Source of the DNA: Bacteroidales bacterium
GTDB taxonomy: Bacteria; Bacteroidota; Bacteroidia; Bacteroidales; UBA932
Assembly (NCBI GenBank): GCA_022653735.1
Contig: JALCSU010000004.1
Coordinates: 1-64,000 of the forward strand
Reading direction: 5' to 3'
DNA length: 64,000 nt
Part shown: one piece after another, positions 27,110 through 34,558 of the stretch
Numbering within the stretch: the stretch's first letter is position 1
How the letters are laid out: each line of letters starts with the position of its first letter
Notes under the pieces: model-generated
What the model saw: only the letters and a program-made list of their open reading frames with translations
Database searches by the model: none
Told to the model about the DNA's origin: nothing
Made by a program: the position numbers and the translations under genes

Positions 27110-27397
27110 CAATTAAAATTTTAATAGAAATCTCACTTTCTACTAAAATTTCAATTAAACAACTTTCCTTCTAGGTAATGAATAATACGTTTATAATATC
27201 TTCATTCATATATTAGCTTAGACCAGGATTAAGTCCCGTGTCTAATCTCATAACCATACCAATAAAACTTATAATGTATTGTTTCAACTGCTAACACTAT
27301 GGCTAGTCTTATCAATTATTATCAAGAATTATTCAAATAGTAAATAATTGATTAAATTTGCCGAACTTTTATAACAGTTGATAATAAATTCTAAATA
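27110..27397 (+). promoter_or_regulatory. AT-rich leader region with -7 box of the LRR gene
   Basis: This is a gene-free AT-rich stretch. TAAATTTG at 27353-27360 is a good -7 box for the lipoprotein gene, but no TTTG is found at the right distance upstream. I see no RNA gene or further repeat here. Confidence 0.5.
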
Positions 27398-28390
27398 ATG
27401 CATATGGTTATGAGACATAAGATTTTTGTTGTAATTGCATTATCTATTGCAATGTTATTCGCATTATCTTGTAGTAAAGAAAGTGGCGATGATTCTTTAT
27501 CAGATGTGACCTCCGAAATGACAGATGTCGTGCTGAAGCGATATTGTCTTCAAAATTATGATTTCAACAATGATGGGAAAATTTCGCAAGATGAGGCCGA
27601 GATGATAACTGATATTAAAATTAATGACCAAGGCTTGACATCCCTTAATGGAATTCAATATCTTTCAAATCTTAGGACTATTGACGTAAATCACAACTCG
27701 CTATCTTCTATAAATCTTCCTGATTGCAAAAGTTTGACAACGCTTTCTTGCTATGACAATGACATAACTTCATTAAATGTTAGTGGCTGTACATCTTTAC
27801 AAGACTTAATTTGTTCCTCTAATAAATTATCCGAATTAGACCTGTCTAAGAATACGGCTTTGATTTCCATTGCATGCTATAAGAATAATCTGACAAGTTT
27901 AGACATCTCAAATTGTACTTCAATAGAATATGTTAATTGTGAAGATAACGATCTTTCGTCGTTGAAACTACCCAAAGAATCGCCACTTAATTACTTGAAT
28001 TGTTCTGAAAACGACCTTACATCTCTAAATGTACGGAAATGTCCATCTATCACTTCACTTGAATGTTATGATAATGAACTCACTGAGCTTGAAGTTGCAA
28101 GATGTGCTCAACTAGAAAGACTTATTTGCCAAGATAATCAGCTAACAAATCTTGATGTTACTGGATGCTCATCACTATATAGTTTATTATGCTATAATAA
28201 TCAAATTACAATGCTAGATCTCCGAGCTTGCAATTTTAATAACACGCCTAGCATTATGATACCTCTTGATTGCTCACCGATGAGTACACTTGAAGCAGTA
28301 GTTATAAAGTCAGGTTGGAAAATCAAATACATCACATACGATCGCAATTCAGAATATATTCCAGATTTTGTCGATGTACTTGCATTTTAA
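27398..28390 (+). CDS. Leucine-rich-repeat lipoprotein with EF-hand-like motif
   Basis: 330 residues. The signal peptide has lipobox ALSC (Cys about 25). A calcium-loop-like segment DFNNDGKISQDEAE lies at about 53-66. About ten repeats of 20-21 residues follow, of the pattern LTSLDVSGCTSLxxLxCxxN. The repeats are an LRR variant common in Bacteroidota surface proteins and in internalin-like adhesins. The final 40 residues break the pattern. It lies alone at the left end of the mobile element, so it is cargo rather than a transfer gene. The ATG at 27410 is an alternative start. Confidence 0.82.
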   Translation: MHMVMRHKIFVVIALSIAMLFALSCSKESGDDSLSDVTSEMTDVVLKRYCLQNYDFNNDGKISQDEAEMITDIKINDQGLTSLNGIQYLSNLRTIDVNHNSLSSINLPDCKSLTTLSCYDNDITSLNVSGCTSLQDLICSSNKLSELDLSKNTALISIACYKNNLTSLDISNCTSIEYVNCEDNDLSSLKLPKESPLNYLNCSENDLTSLNVRKCPSITSLECYDNELTELEVARCAQLERLICQDNQLTNLDVTGCSSLYSLLCYNNQITMLDLRACNFNNTPSIMIPLDCSPMSTLEAVVIKSGWKIKYITYDRNSEYIPDFVDVLAF

Positions 28391-28422
28391 TTCCTATTCT
28401 ACAAATAAGTAATTAATAACAA

Positions 28423-28458
28423 CAAGCCTCATTGTTTCACGCAATGAGGCTTGATTTT
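28423..28458. terminator. Terminator between LRR gene and lysis-like operon
   Basis: CAAGCCTCATTG (28423-28434) pairs perfectly with CAATGAGGCTTG (28442-28453), with a 7-base loop and a following ATTTTTC. It can stop both the plus-strand LRR transcript and the minus-strand operon ending at 28469. Confidence 0.9.
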
Positions 28459-28468
28459 TCACTTATGG

Positions 28469-28993
28469 TCAGAACCTTATGATGCTGTACGACACCCCTA
28501 CCCCGATGTAAGGCGTGAGCTGCGGAGTCTCCGCCAGCCGGATCCCATATCCTGCTTGCAGGCCGATTCCCCACTTGCGCTTCCTTTGATTGCTCTTTGG
28601 CTGGATTGTCGCCACAGTGTAGTCGCTGGCCTTGAAGATCCGGATGCTGTCCAGGGATGGACGGCTGCCGCTTACCCAGGCCTCGTAGTCCTTTCCGCTG
28701 TAACGCTTCTGTTCGATCGGCAGCTTGACATATACCGTATCAGTCCATCGCAGAGTGTCTGTAATGATTACAGGCTTAGCGGCCACTATCACCGTGTCAA
28801 TGGTTCGGACCGTCCTGACTACCGGCCTGTCAACAAAGACCGTATCATGAACGATCATCCTTTGGATCTCGCTGGTCACGGCCGGCTTTTCCCCGGGCTG
28901 CTCCCGGGTGCATCGCCGGACGATGCTGCCAGTCACGGCCGCCGTGGCAAGACAGCACCACACCACCATCAGTTGTCTTACTGTTATCTTCAT
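28469..28993 (-). CDS. Membrane-anchored protein, DUF6808-like (spanin-like position)
   Basis: 174 residues. An N-terminal hydrophobic helix (LMVVWCCLATAAVTGSIV) is followed by a stretch rich in Val/Thr/Asp pairs (VHDTVFVDRPVVRTVRTIDTV, read in parts) and a C-terminal beta-rich end (GIGLQAGYGIRL...YIGVGVSYSIIRF) that resembles the last strands of an outer-membrane barrel. Proteins of this kind are found beside M15 peptidases in Bacteroidota prophages. Its start overlaps the peptidase stop by four bases. A role linking inner and outer membrane during lysis is inference. Confidence 0.6.
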   Translation of the reverse strand: MKITVRQLMVVWCCLATAAVTGSIVRRCTREQPGEKPAVTSEIQRMIVHDTVFVDRPVVRTVRTIDTVIVAAKPVIITDTLRWTDTVYVKLPIEQKRYSGKDYEAWVSGSRPSLDSIRIFKASDYTVATIQPKSNQRKRKWGIGLQAGYGIRLAETPQLTPYIGVGVSYSIIRF

Positions 28994-29436
28994 AGCATTG
29001 GGTTTTTAGGATAAGTCATTTTGTAGGATCTGCTATATAGGATCTGCCTCCTCTGAATGCCGTACTTCTTATGAGAGATATGTACGAAGTCAGAGTAGAG
29101 GATCATCTGGTCGAAAGGAAGATTGTTCCTGAGAACAAGCTGTGCAAGATACAGCGGATCGGCAGCTGCGATGTCGGCGGCCTCTCCCTTGACATGCTGG
29201 GAGTCCGGCACGCCGCCCACGAGCCTGTTCAGCTCCGGACACCTGTAACCGCTGTTTATCTTCAATGGTCTGCATGCTGCATTCCTGAGAGGCTGAAGCA
29301 CCGTCATGGTAAGCAGCCTGATCGCCCACCTGGTACCGTCATCGGGAATGCTGTTGTCTATACCGGCATTCTTTGCCGTAGCACTCTTCTCGAACTCCGA
29401 GAAAGTGAAGTCTTTGGTTATTCTGTCGCTATCCAT
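28990..29436 (-). CDS. Peptidase M15-like D-Ala-D-Ala carboxypeptidase (endolysin-like)
   Basis: 148 residues. The zinc-site pattern is SQHVKGEAADI (His and Asp, about 80-90) and DFVHISHK (His, about 118), as in M15 peptidases. The substrate groove motif is KINSGYRCPELNRLVGG. Such enzymes cut peptidoglycan stem peptides and often serve as phage endolysins. There is no signal peptide, so release would need a holin-like partner. The preceding gene encodes a small membrane protein, which fits. It overlaps both neighbours. Confidence 0.88.
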   Translation of the reverse strand: MDSDRITKDFTFSEFEKSATAKNAGIDNSIPDDGTRWAIRLLTMTVLQPLRNAACRPLKINSGYRCPELNRLVGGVPDSQHVKGEAADIAAADPLYLAQLVLRNNLPFDQMILYSDFVHISHKKYGIQRRQILYSRSYKMTYPKNPML

Positions 29437-29794
29437 TATTGTTTGAGTTTAGGTTGTCGTCTGTTCCGAAAGGAGGCTGCCTGTCATCACACTTGATGCG
29501 GTTGCACCTCAGAATCCTGCCCACTGCACATTCAGTGTTGATGTCGTCAAGACTGGTGCGCAGCTGCGAATTGTCATCGTAAAGCTTCTCGATCTTCTTC
29601 GTTGCGTCCTCATACCTGGAATTCAGGAACGAGTAGTCTTTCTCTTTCTGCTCGATCAGCCTCTGCCATTTGTCATCGATCTTGTCCGTGTTGCGGAGCT
29701 GGGCCGCAGCCTTTTTCTCCGCTACCAGGAACAGGGCTACGATTCCTCCCGAGCCCAGGAGGATTGAAAGTATCTGAATAATAATCTGTCCCAT
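29429..29794 (-). CDS. Small membrane/coiled-coil protein (holin-like position)
   Basis: 121 residues. One N-terminal transmembrane helix (IIIQILSILLGSGGIVALFLV, read in parts, about 4-24) is followed by a charged coiled-coil (KKAAAQLRNTDKIDDKWQRL, then EKLYDDNSQLRTSLDDINTE) and a polar tail with three cysteines. It is the first gene of a three-gene overlapping operon with an M15 peptidase and a membrane-anchored protein. The position suggests a holin or a peptidase partner. The sequence alone does not prove it. Confidence 0.6.
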   Translation of the reverse strand: MGQIIIQILSILLGSGGIVALFLVAEKKAAAQLRNTDKIDDKWQRLIEQKEKDYSFLNSRYEDATKKIEKLYDDNSQLRTSLDDINTECAVGRILRCNRIKCDDRQPPFGTDDNLNSNNNG

Positions 29795-29819
29795 AATAAG
29801 ATGTCTCCCTTAATGAAAA

Positions 29820-29850
29820 TCCCGTCCCTGCCATAGTAGCGGGGACGGGA
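29820..29850 (-). terminator. Hairpin between the paralog genes and the lysis-like operon
   Basis: TCCCGTCCC (29820-29828) pairs perfectly with GGGACGGGA (29842-29850). On the minus strand it follows the gene ending at 29902 and is followed by ATTTTC, a weak T tract. It may be a terminator or an attenuator controlling the downstream lysis-like genes. Confidence 0.65.
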
Positions 29851-29901
29851 ACGCAGGTTAAAGTTTTGGGTTAGGAATATAAAATCTGTTCCGTGAGTCT
29901 G

Positions 29902-30609
29902 CTAGGTAGTAGGAGCCGCTGCTGCGAGCTTCACGACTTTCATCTTCTCTCCGGACACCTCTCCGGTCTTGGAATCGACATAGAGCCACTTCACGAACAC
30001 CTTTGGAGCAGCATCGCTCGGAGTTCCGTACTTCGCATCGTAAGCTGCCTTGATGTTGAGCTCGTCAACCTCGGCCGTCTGCAAGTCACCGATTGCGGTG
30101 GCCTTGGCGTAGGCATTGCTTACACCGTTCGACTGAGGAGCACTGGCCATGATGACCATTTTGAGATCCGCCTTGTTAGCTCCGGTAGGATTGGCCGCCA
30201 GAGTGAACGTAAAGGTGGTAGGATTGAGGACGATTTCAGCGTCTGACGGAGCCTCGACTCCACGCAGGGTCGGAGGCGTGGTCAGAGCGGTTCCGCCACA
30301 GAAGACAATCCAGTAGTTCAGCCTCATATAGAGGTTGGCTCCGGTGATCTTGGAGGAAGTGCCGAGCACGGACCGTCCGGCCTGGGACTGAGCAAGCTGA
30401 GTCCACGCCATGATCTGCTCGTTGGTGAGGGATTTCCAGCTCTGGGAGAGCTGGCGGAAGATTGATTTCACTGAGGACTGAGCAGCGGTGCGGACATGGC
30501 TCCCGGTGCCCTTGTTGCGGATGTACTTGCGGCCTCTTGACTTGGCTGCGGTGACTCCCTTTGCAGAGCCTGACATCTCCTCAAATGCGATTGATGGAAT
30601 GTACTTCAT
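29902..30609 (-). CDS. Element protein of unknown function, paralog 3
   Basis: 235 residues. The N-terminal half follows a pattern shared with the two upstream genes: MKxIPSIAFEE, GxAxxVTA, GRKYIR, SHVxxAxQS, Wxx(L)TNEQxxxWxxLAQ, and GANLYMRLN at about 100. The C-terminal half is beta-rich and resembles an immunoglobulin-like or jelly-roll domain. The beginning recalls DUF6266-type Bacteroidota proteins, but the match is weak. No signal peptide is present. A structural or surface role is possible. It has its own promoter and a GC-hairpin leader. Confidence 0.65.
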   Translation of the reverse strand: MKYIPSIAFEEMSGSAKGVTAAKSRGRKYIRNKGTGSHVRTAAQSSVKSIFRQLSQSWKSLTNEQIMAWTQLAQSQAGRSVLGTSSKITGANLYMRLNYWIVFCGGTALTTPPTLRGVEAPSDAEIVLNPTTFTFTLAANPTGANKADLKMVIMASAPQSNGVSNAYAKATAIGDLQTAEVDELNIKAAYDAKYGTPSDAAPKVFVKWLYVDSKTGEVSGEKMKVVKLAAAAPTT

Positions 30610-30653
30610 GATGTTTAAGTTTTAATGGTTAAGTAGCGGTAACCGCTCTGACG

Positions 30654-30661
30654 CAAATATA
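30654..30661 (-). promoter_or_regulatory. -7 box for paralog 3
   Basis: TATATTTG on the minus strand. A TTG 18 bases further upstream (30682-30680) may be the -33 element. The leader contains AGCGGTaACCGCT, a small palindrome at about 30635-30647. Confidence 0.5.
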
Positions 30662-30728
30662 ATAAATTATTCTGATTAACAATCAATTAAGCAATAATTT
30701 ATTACAGATTATCTAAATAAATGCTTTA

Positions 30729-31448
30729 TTATCCTGGATACTCGTTGCCGTTGATGGATCTGCTCTCGGACGACTCGTAGCAGACACGTGTCACCTGAGA
30801 GACATATCCGGAGTTCTCGTCTATCCAGTAGATCTCGAAAAAATACTTTCTTCCGAGCTGGACATGAACGCCGAACTGGCTGGTGTAAACCTCGGTGAAG
30901 TCTATCTTTCCGTCCGAGGGCTCCTCAAATGAATCGACGATCACCGTCTGGCCCCAGAGCTTCGCCCTGCCTAGCGAGTCGGTGGAAGCCATCCTGATCA
31001 CAAGCCTGCTCGGCCTCGTGTCCGGAGCTCCGAGCCCAGTGATCACCAGCCTGGCCGGAGTGATCCAGAGATCGTCAAACTTGATATAGGTGGATCCGTG
31101 CAGCTCAGCCGGAGCCTCCATGACCAGGCCTTTCCCGAGGATCGCCCTGTTTGTGTTCAGCCCTACGAAAAGATTCTGCGCCGTCAGCTGCTCCTCTCCG
31201 CCCATCGCAGCCTGCCTGCGGTGCGTCCTGGCAAGCTCCGTCCAGCCGGCCAGCTGCTCTTCGTTAAGCTGACGGAACTGCTTTGTGATGTAGGAGAAAT
31301 CGGCTCTGCGCTGAGACTGTCTGGCGGACTTCACATGGGAGTGCTGAGCCCTGCCGTTAAGGATTGTACGGCCTCCGATCTGCCTAGCTGTTACCTCGGA
31401 TGCCGTGCCGTGGAATTCATTGAATGCTACTGATGGAATTGCTTTCAT
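30729..31448 (-). CDS. Element protein of unknown function, paralog 2
   Basis: 239 residues with the same layout as its neighbours: MKAIPSVAFNEFHGTASEVTA, GGRTILNG, SHVKSARQSQRR, FRQLNEEQLAGWTELA, TAQNLFVGLN (about 100), then a beta-rich second half ending in a predicted strand pair (KYFFEIYWIDENSGYVSQVTRV, read in parts). The function is unknown. It lies 119 bases from paralog 3 and 120 from paralog 1, each gap holding a promoter, so the three are tandem but separately expressed copies. Confidence 0.65.
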   Translation of the reverse strand: MKAIPSVAFNEFHGTASEVTARQIGGRTILNGRAQHSHVKSARQSQRRADFSYITKQFRQLNEEQLAGWTELARTHRRQAAMGGEEQLTAQNLFVGLNTNRAILGKGLVMEAPAELHGSTYIKFDDLWITPARLVITGLGAPDTRPSRLVIRMASTDSLGRAKLWGQTVIVDSFEEPSDGKIDFTEVYTSQFGVHVQLGRKYFFEIYWIDENSGYVSQVTRVCYESSESRSINGNEYPG

Positions 31449-31495
31449 TGTAAGTAAAAGTTTAGGAAGTTAATAGGCATGTGGAAATGCCTGCT

Positions 31496-31525
31496 CAAAT
31501 TTAATGATTCCCGATTGTAAATCAA
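31496..31525 (-). promoter_or_regulatory. Promoter of paralog 2
   Basis: On the minus strand TTG (31525-31523), 19 bases, TAAATTTG (31503-31496). The leader has a GGCATgtggaaATGCC hairpin (31476-31491). Confidence 0.65.
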
Positions 31526-31568
31526 TGATATGGATTCAGATCCAGGATTTTACCGAAACCATTCCTCG

Positions 31569-32288
31569 CTATAAGCTGATATCCTGGTCGATCCGTATCG
31601 GAACATTTCTGTAACCCCTCTCCCTGTCAAGCAGGAATACCCTCGCATGGAGCGTGTACTCCTGGGCATCGATCCCGCTGAACTTCCGATAGTCCAGGAT
31701 CCTGAACACTGCTGTCCTCTCCGCCTCACCATCCAGGAAGTCCGGATCTTCCAGGACATTCCGCATGAGCCCTGGATTTGATCCGCCCCCTGACTTAGCC
31801 AGCTGCACCTTGGCCAGGACTGCATACCTCTCCGGATGCCTTTCCCGGAACATGTTCAGGTTGAAATACAGAACCAGGTCCTTGTCATCGACAGCCTCCG
31901 CTTCCAGAAATTCCAGCCCGAACGGAGGAAAGCTCCTGAACGGCACCGGCTCCGGAACATGCTCGTTTCCCAGGGTGATGAACCCATGATATGCCGACAC
32001 GAACAGATTCTGCCCCGAAATGTGCGCCCCAGTTCCGAACGGCGGCCTGTGAGGACTGACCTCCCTGGCCAGCGAGTTCCACACCTCCTGAACACCCTGC
32101 GCAAGCTGCCGCCAGGCAGCCAGCGCACGACGGTGCGCAGCGAGCGAGGCGAGCTGGGCATCCGTCCCGGGAAAGACAAGCGAAGACCGCCTCCTGACAT
32201 AGCACCTCCCATTCCTGTGGTAGCAGGTGACATCACCCACCGACCCCCAGCAGTCAGAAAAGCAGGTATTTTGATAGACAGCAGCCAT
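31569..32288 (-). CDS. Element protein of unknown function, paralog 1
   Basis: 239 residues from the ATG at 32288 (MAAVYQNTCFSDCWGSVGDV). An open frame reaches further upstream to 32393, but the chosen start lines up with the paralogs and the extra part crosses a structured leader. Shared pattern: GRCYVRRRSSLVFPGTDAQL, WRQLAQGVQEVWNSLA, HISGQNLFVSAYHG (about 95-108), then a beta-rich C-terminus. It is the most diverged of the three and rich in Arg and Pro. It is nearest to the 2-kb hairpin region. Confidence 0.62.
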   Translation of the reverse strand: MAAVYQNTCFSDCWGSVGDVTCYHRNGRCYVRRRSSLVFPGTDAQLASLAAHRRALAAWRQLAQGVQEVWNSLAREVSPHRPPFGTGAHISGQNLFVSAYHGFITLGNEHVPEPVPFRSFPPFGLEFLEAEAVDDKDLVLYFNLNMFRERHPERYAVLAKVQLAKSGGGSNPGLMRNVLEDPDFLDGEAERTAVFRILDYRKFSGIDAQEYTLHARVFLLDRERGYRNVPIRIDQDISL

Positions 32289-32429
32289 AGGCAGAAAATT
32301 TAGCCGGAAGCCCATACCCGGTTGGCAGGCTGCTCCAACGAGAGGGCAAATTTTACAAATCTTGCCCAAAGCCGTAGCAGGGATGTAGCACATCCCATCA
32401 CAAATTTACGAAAACCCTCTGAATACCAA
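32289..32429 (-). promoter_or_regulatory. Promoter and structured leader of paralog 1
   Basis: On the minus strand TTG (32429-32427), 18 bases, TAAATTTG (32408-32401). The roughly 107-base leader has three perfect inverted repeats: GGGATGT/ACATCCC (32380-32396), GGGCAA/TTGCCC (32344-32367) and GTTGG/CCAAC (about 32321-32339). The first overlaps the expected transcription start. The leader may be regulatory. Confidence 0.55.
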
Positions 32430-33800
32430 TTCCCGAAAAAAGAAACGAAAGAAAAACCGGAAAAAAGAAATAAAATAAAAAAGCACTGCCTTTTTTCAGT
32501 CCGTCGAACAGGCTGTCAAGGTTTTGCAAGGAAATTTCGCGGCCGCAGGCCACGAAACTTTCCGCAGCAAACGGCGAAGCCGCCTGACCTTTACAGCCGT
32601 CGTGAGACGGACTACCTTTGCAGTCTTTTTTATTTTATCGGAATTGGCATTCATAAATAAGAGAATACAGCATATTCACGAAACAAAGGCTGGCGGGCGA
32701 AGCGCCAGCGAGCCGGCCAGCGTAGGTGTCCGGAGGCGAATGCCGACGGACTCCTGCATAAGCGCAGCGGAGTGGCATCGAGCGTAGCGAGAATGCCTCT
32801 CCACTGCGTCCGCCTCAGCCGCTGGCCTGACAGCGGCGGTGGCGGAAATAGACCACAGGTCTGTGCCGGGCGCAAGCTGGGCACAGTCCTGTTCCTCTGC
32901 CAAAGGCAGCAACCAGGCACAGGCCCCCGAATCAAGGCACATTCGGGTCGCTGACACGCCCTGGCGTGGCAGTGTCCCGAACACAGGGGCGTGCCGACAG
33001 CCCTGGCTGGAGGCTTGCCCCATACGGGCGGAGGAATGCCGCAAGGCGAAGCCGTAGCGGATTTCCGAAGCACCGGGGTCTGCGAGGGCTCTGCCCGATG
33101 CAGTCCCTGCACCCTGCGAAAGGATTGCTGACAGCCCTGGCTGGCAGCATGCCTTTCGCCTGAGGCTGGCTGGCAGATTCATCTGACAGTCTGCCTCATA
33201 TATGCGCAGGGTCTGCAAGTAGCGCCAGCTTCTTGCAGTCCCGAAGCGGCAGACATGCCGAGGGTGTCAGCCTGAGGCTTGTCTACTCTCAGCGCAGCTG
33301 CTCTGCGAGGCGAAGCCGATGCAGTGCTGCGGAGCGTGCAGTCGAGTGAGGGCGCAAGCCCGAACTGGACTGCTTAGAAGCGACGAAAATCGGCAAGGCG
33401 CAAGCCTTGGCGTGTTTCGTGGCTTCCAGGGGAACAGTGCGCTTGTCTGCGAAGCACGGCAAGCGGACTGTGGGGAATGTGCAAGCGGAGCGTGGCACTT
33501 TCCCCTCTGACCAGGCTCCGCACCTTTCTTTGGATCCCCCTGCCTGACTGTTGCGGCTTAGCGAAGCGTAAAGAGCCGCAAATGTCATGGCAGCGCACCT
33601 CCCCTCGCACTCCGCTTCGGGCGAAGCCCGATTATTGACAAGGGTCGGAGCGTCAGCGGAGACACATTTGGCAATGGCCTTTGGCCAGCAGGAATGGTGA
33701 CGGCCTCGGGCCGTCACTCCGCTCAGCACCGCAGGAAGTCAAAGACGTGGGAGCGGGGATAAAGGGGCCCCGCGCGGATTTGACTTTCCAAGGTGCTGTG

Positions 33801-33887
33801 AGGCAGTCACTTAACATAATCTTGATTGCATAATGGAGCGAAGCGGAATTATGCAATCTCGGAAAGGATTATGTTATGTTACTGCCT
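33801..33887 (+). other. Long three-part hairpin in the structured region
   Basis: From outside in: AGGCAGT (33801-33807) with ACTGCCT (33881-33887); TAACATAATC (33812-33821) with GATTATGTTA (33867-33876); GATTGCATAAT (33824-33834) with ATTATGCAATC (33848-33858). The tip carries GC(GAA)GC. That is 28 base pairs, all perfect within each helix. Confidence 0.85.
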
Positions 33888-34238
33888 CTTTATTGGCGGC
33901 GAGAGCGGAGCGGTGCCGCCATCTTTGGGGGCGTGTGATGTCAATTGCCGGCTGCTTCTGATATGCTCCCTTTTCGCACTGACCTTTCAACGTTCGCTCG
34001 GCTGACTTTCATTGACAGGCTCCCGGCAGCCGGTCAATTGGCTGAACCGCCGTCTGCGAAGCAGACACCTCTTTTCATATAGGGGGCGTTGCCGGAGTCT
34101 TTTGACTCTCCTGCCGAGGGAGCGTTGTGGAGCCTGAGCTGAAGCGAGCGGAGCGAACGGAAGCGAAGAGAGCGGAACATGGCGACCGATGGCATAGGAG
34201 AGGCAAAAGTCTCCGCAGCCCCCGTCAGGATTGAATGG

Positions 34239-34558
34239 ATCGGCGGTGCTGTCGGCCTGCCGACATGCACGGCCGATTCCTTTTCATTCTTCAATGCAGC
34301 GCAGCTGCAAGGTGCGGACATCGGGAGTCTTCTGAGTTCCGTAGGCTGAGCCGCAGGCGGCCGGAGGAACGGAAGAAGTCTCCGTCCGCACTCCTGATTG
34401 GATCTATCGGCGGTGCTGGCGGCCTGCCGCCATGCACGGCCGATTCCTTTCTCTGCCTTATGTGGCGAAGCCACACGGAGCGTCAGAAAGGCATCTTTCT
34501 GTCGCTCATGAAATAAGATGGCTGGCGGTGCCTGGGATTTATCCCAGGGCACGGCCAG
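34239..34558 (+). repeat. Three copies of one hairpin with conserved core and covarying helices
   Basis: Copies at 34239-34277, 34406-34444 and 34522-34558. All have G-GTGC on the 5' side and one bulged base, then GCAC-G, on the 3' side. The outer helix is ATCGGC/GCCGAT in copies 1 and 2 and CTGGC/GCCAG in copy 3. The inner helix is TGTCGGC/GCCGACA, TGGCGGC/GCCGCCA and CTGGGA/TCCCAG. Base changes on one side are matched on the other. Confidence 0.85.
34454..34493 (+). other. Nested hairpin with GAA triloop
   Basis: TGCCTT (34454-34459) pairs with AAGGCA (34488-34493) and encloses TGTGGC(GAA)GCCACA (34461-34475). It lies between copies 2 and 3 of the covarying hairpin. Confidence 0.8.

Noticed and set aside
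28451..29014. Plus-strand open frame opposite the lysis-like genes
   Set aside because: It is antisense to two overlapping genes with clear motifs (M15 zinc site) and has no family features itself.
31569..32393. Longer start for paralog 1 at 32393
   Set aside because: The extra residues do not match the paralogs, and the region is a promoter-proximal leader with three inverted repeats. The ATG at 32288 fits in length and alignment.
32651..33729. Several overlapping open frames of 60-180 codons on both strands in the hairpin region
   Set aside because: They overlap in many frames, read as low-complexity Arg/Pro/Ala-rich sequence, have no ribosome sites or promoters in place, and the inverted repeats explain the sequence better.
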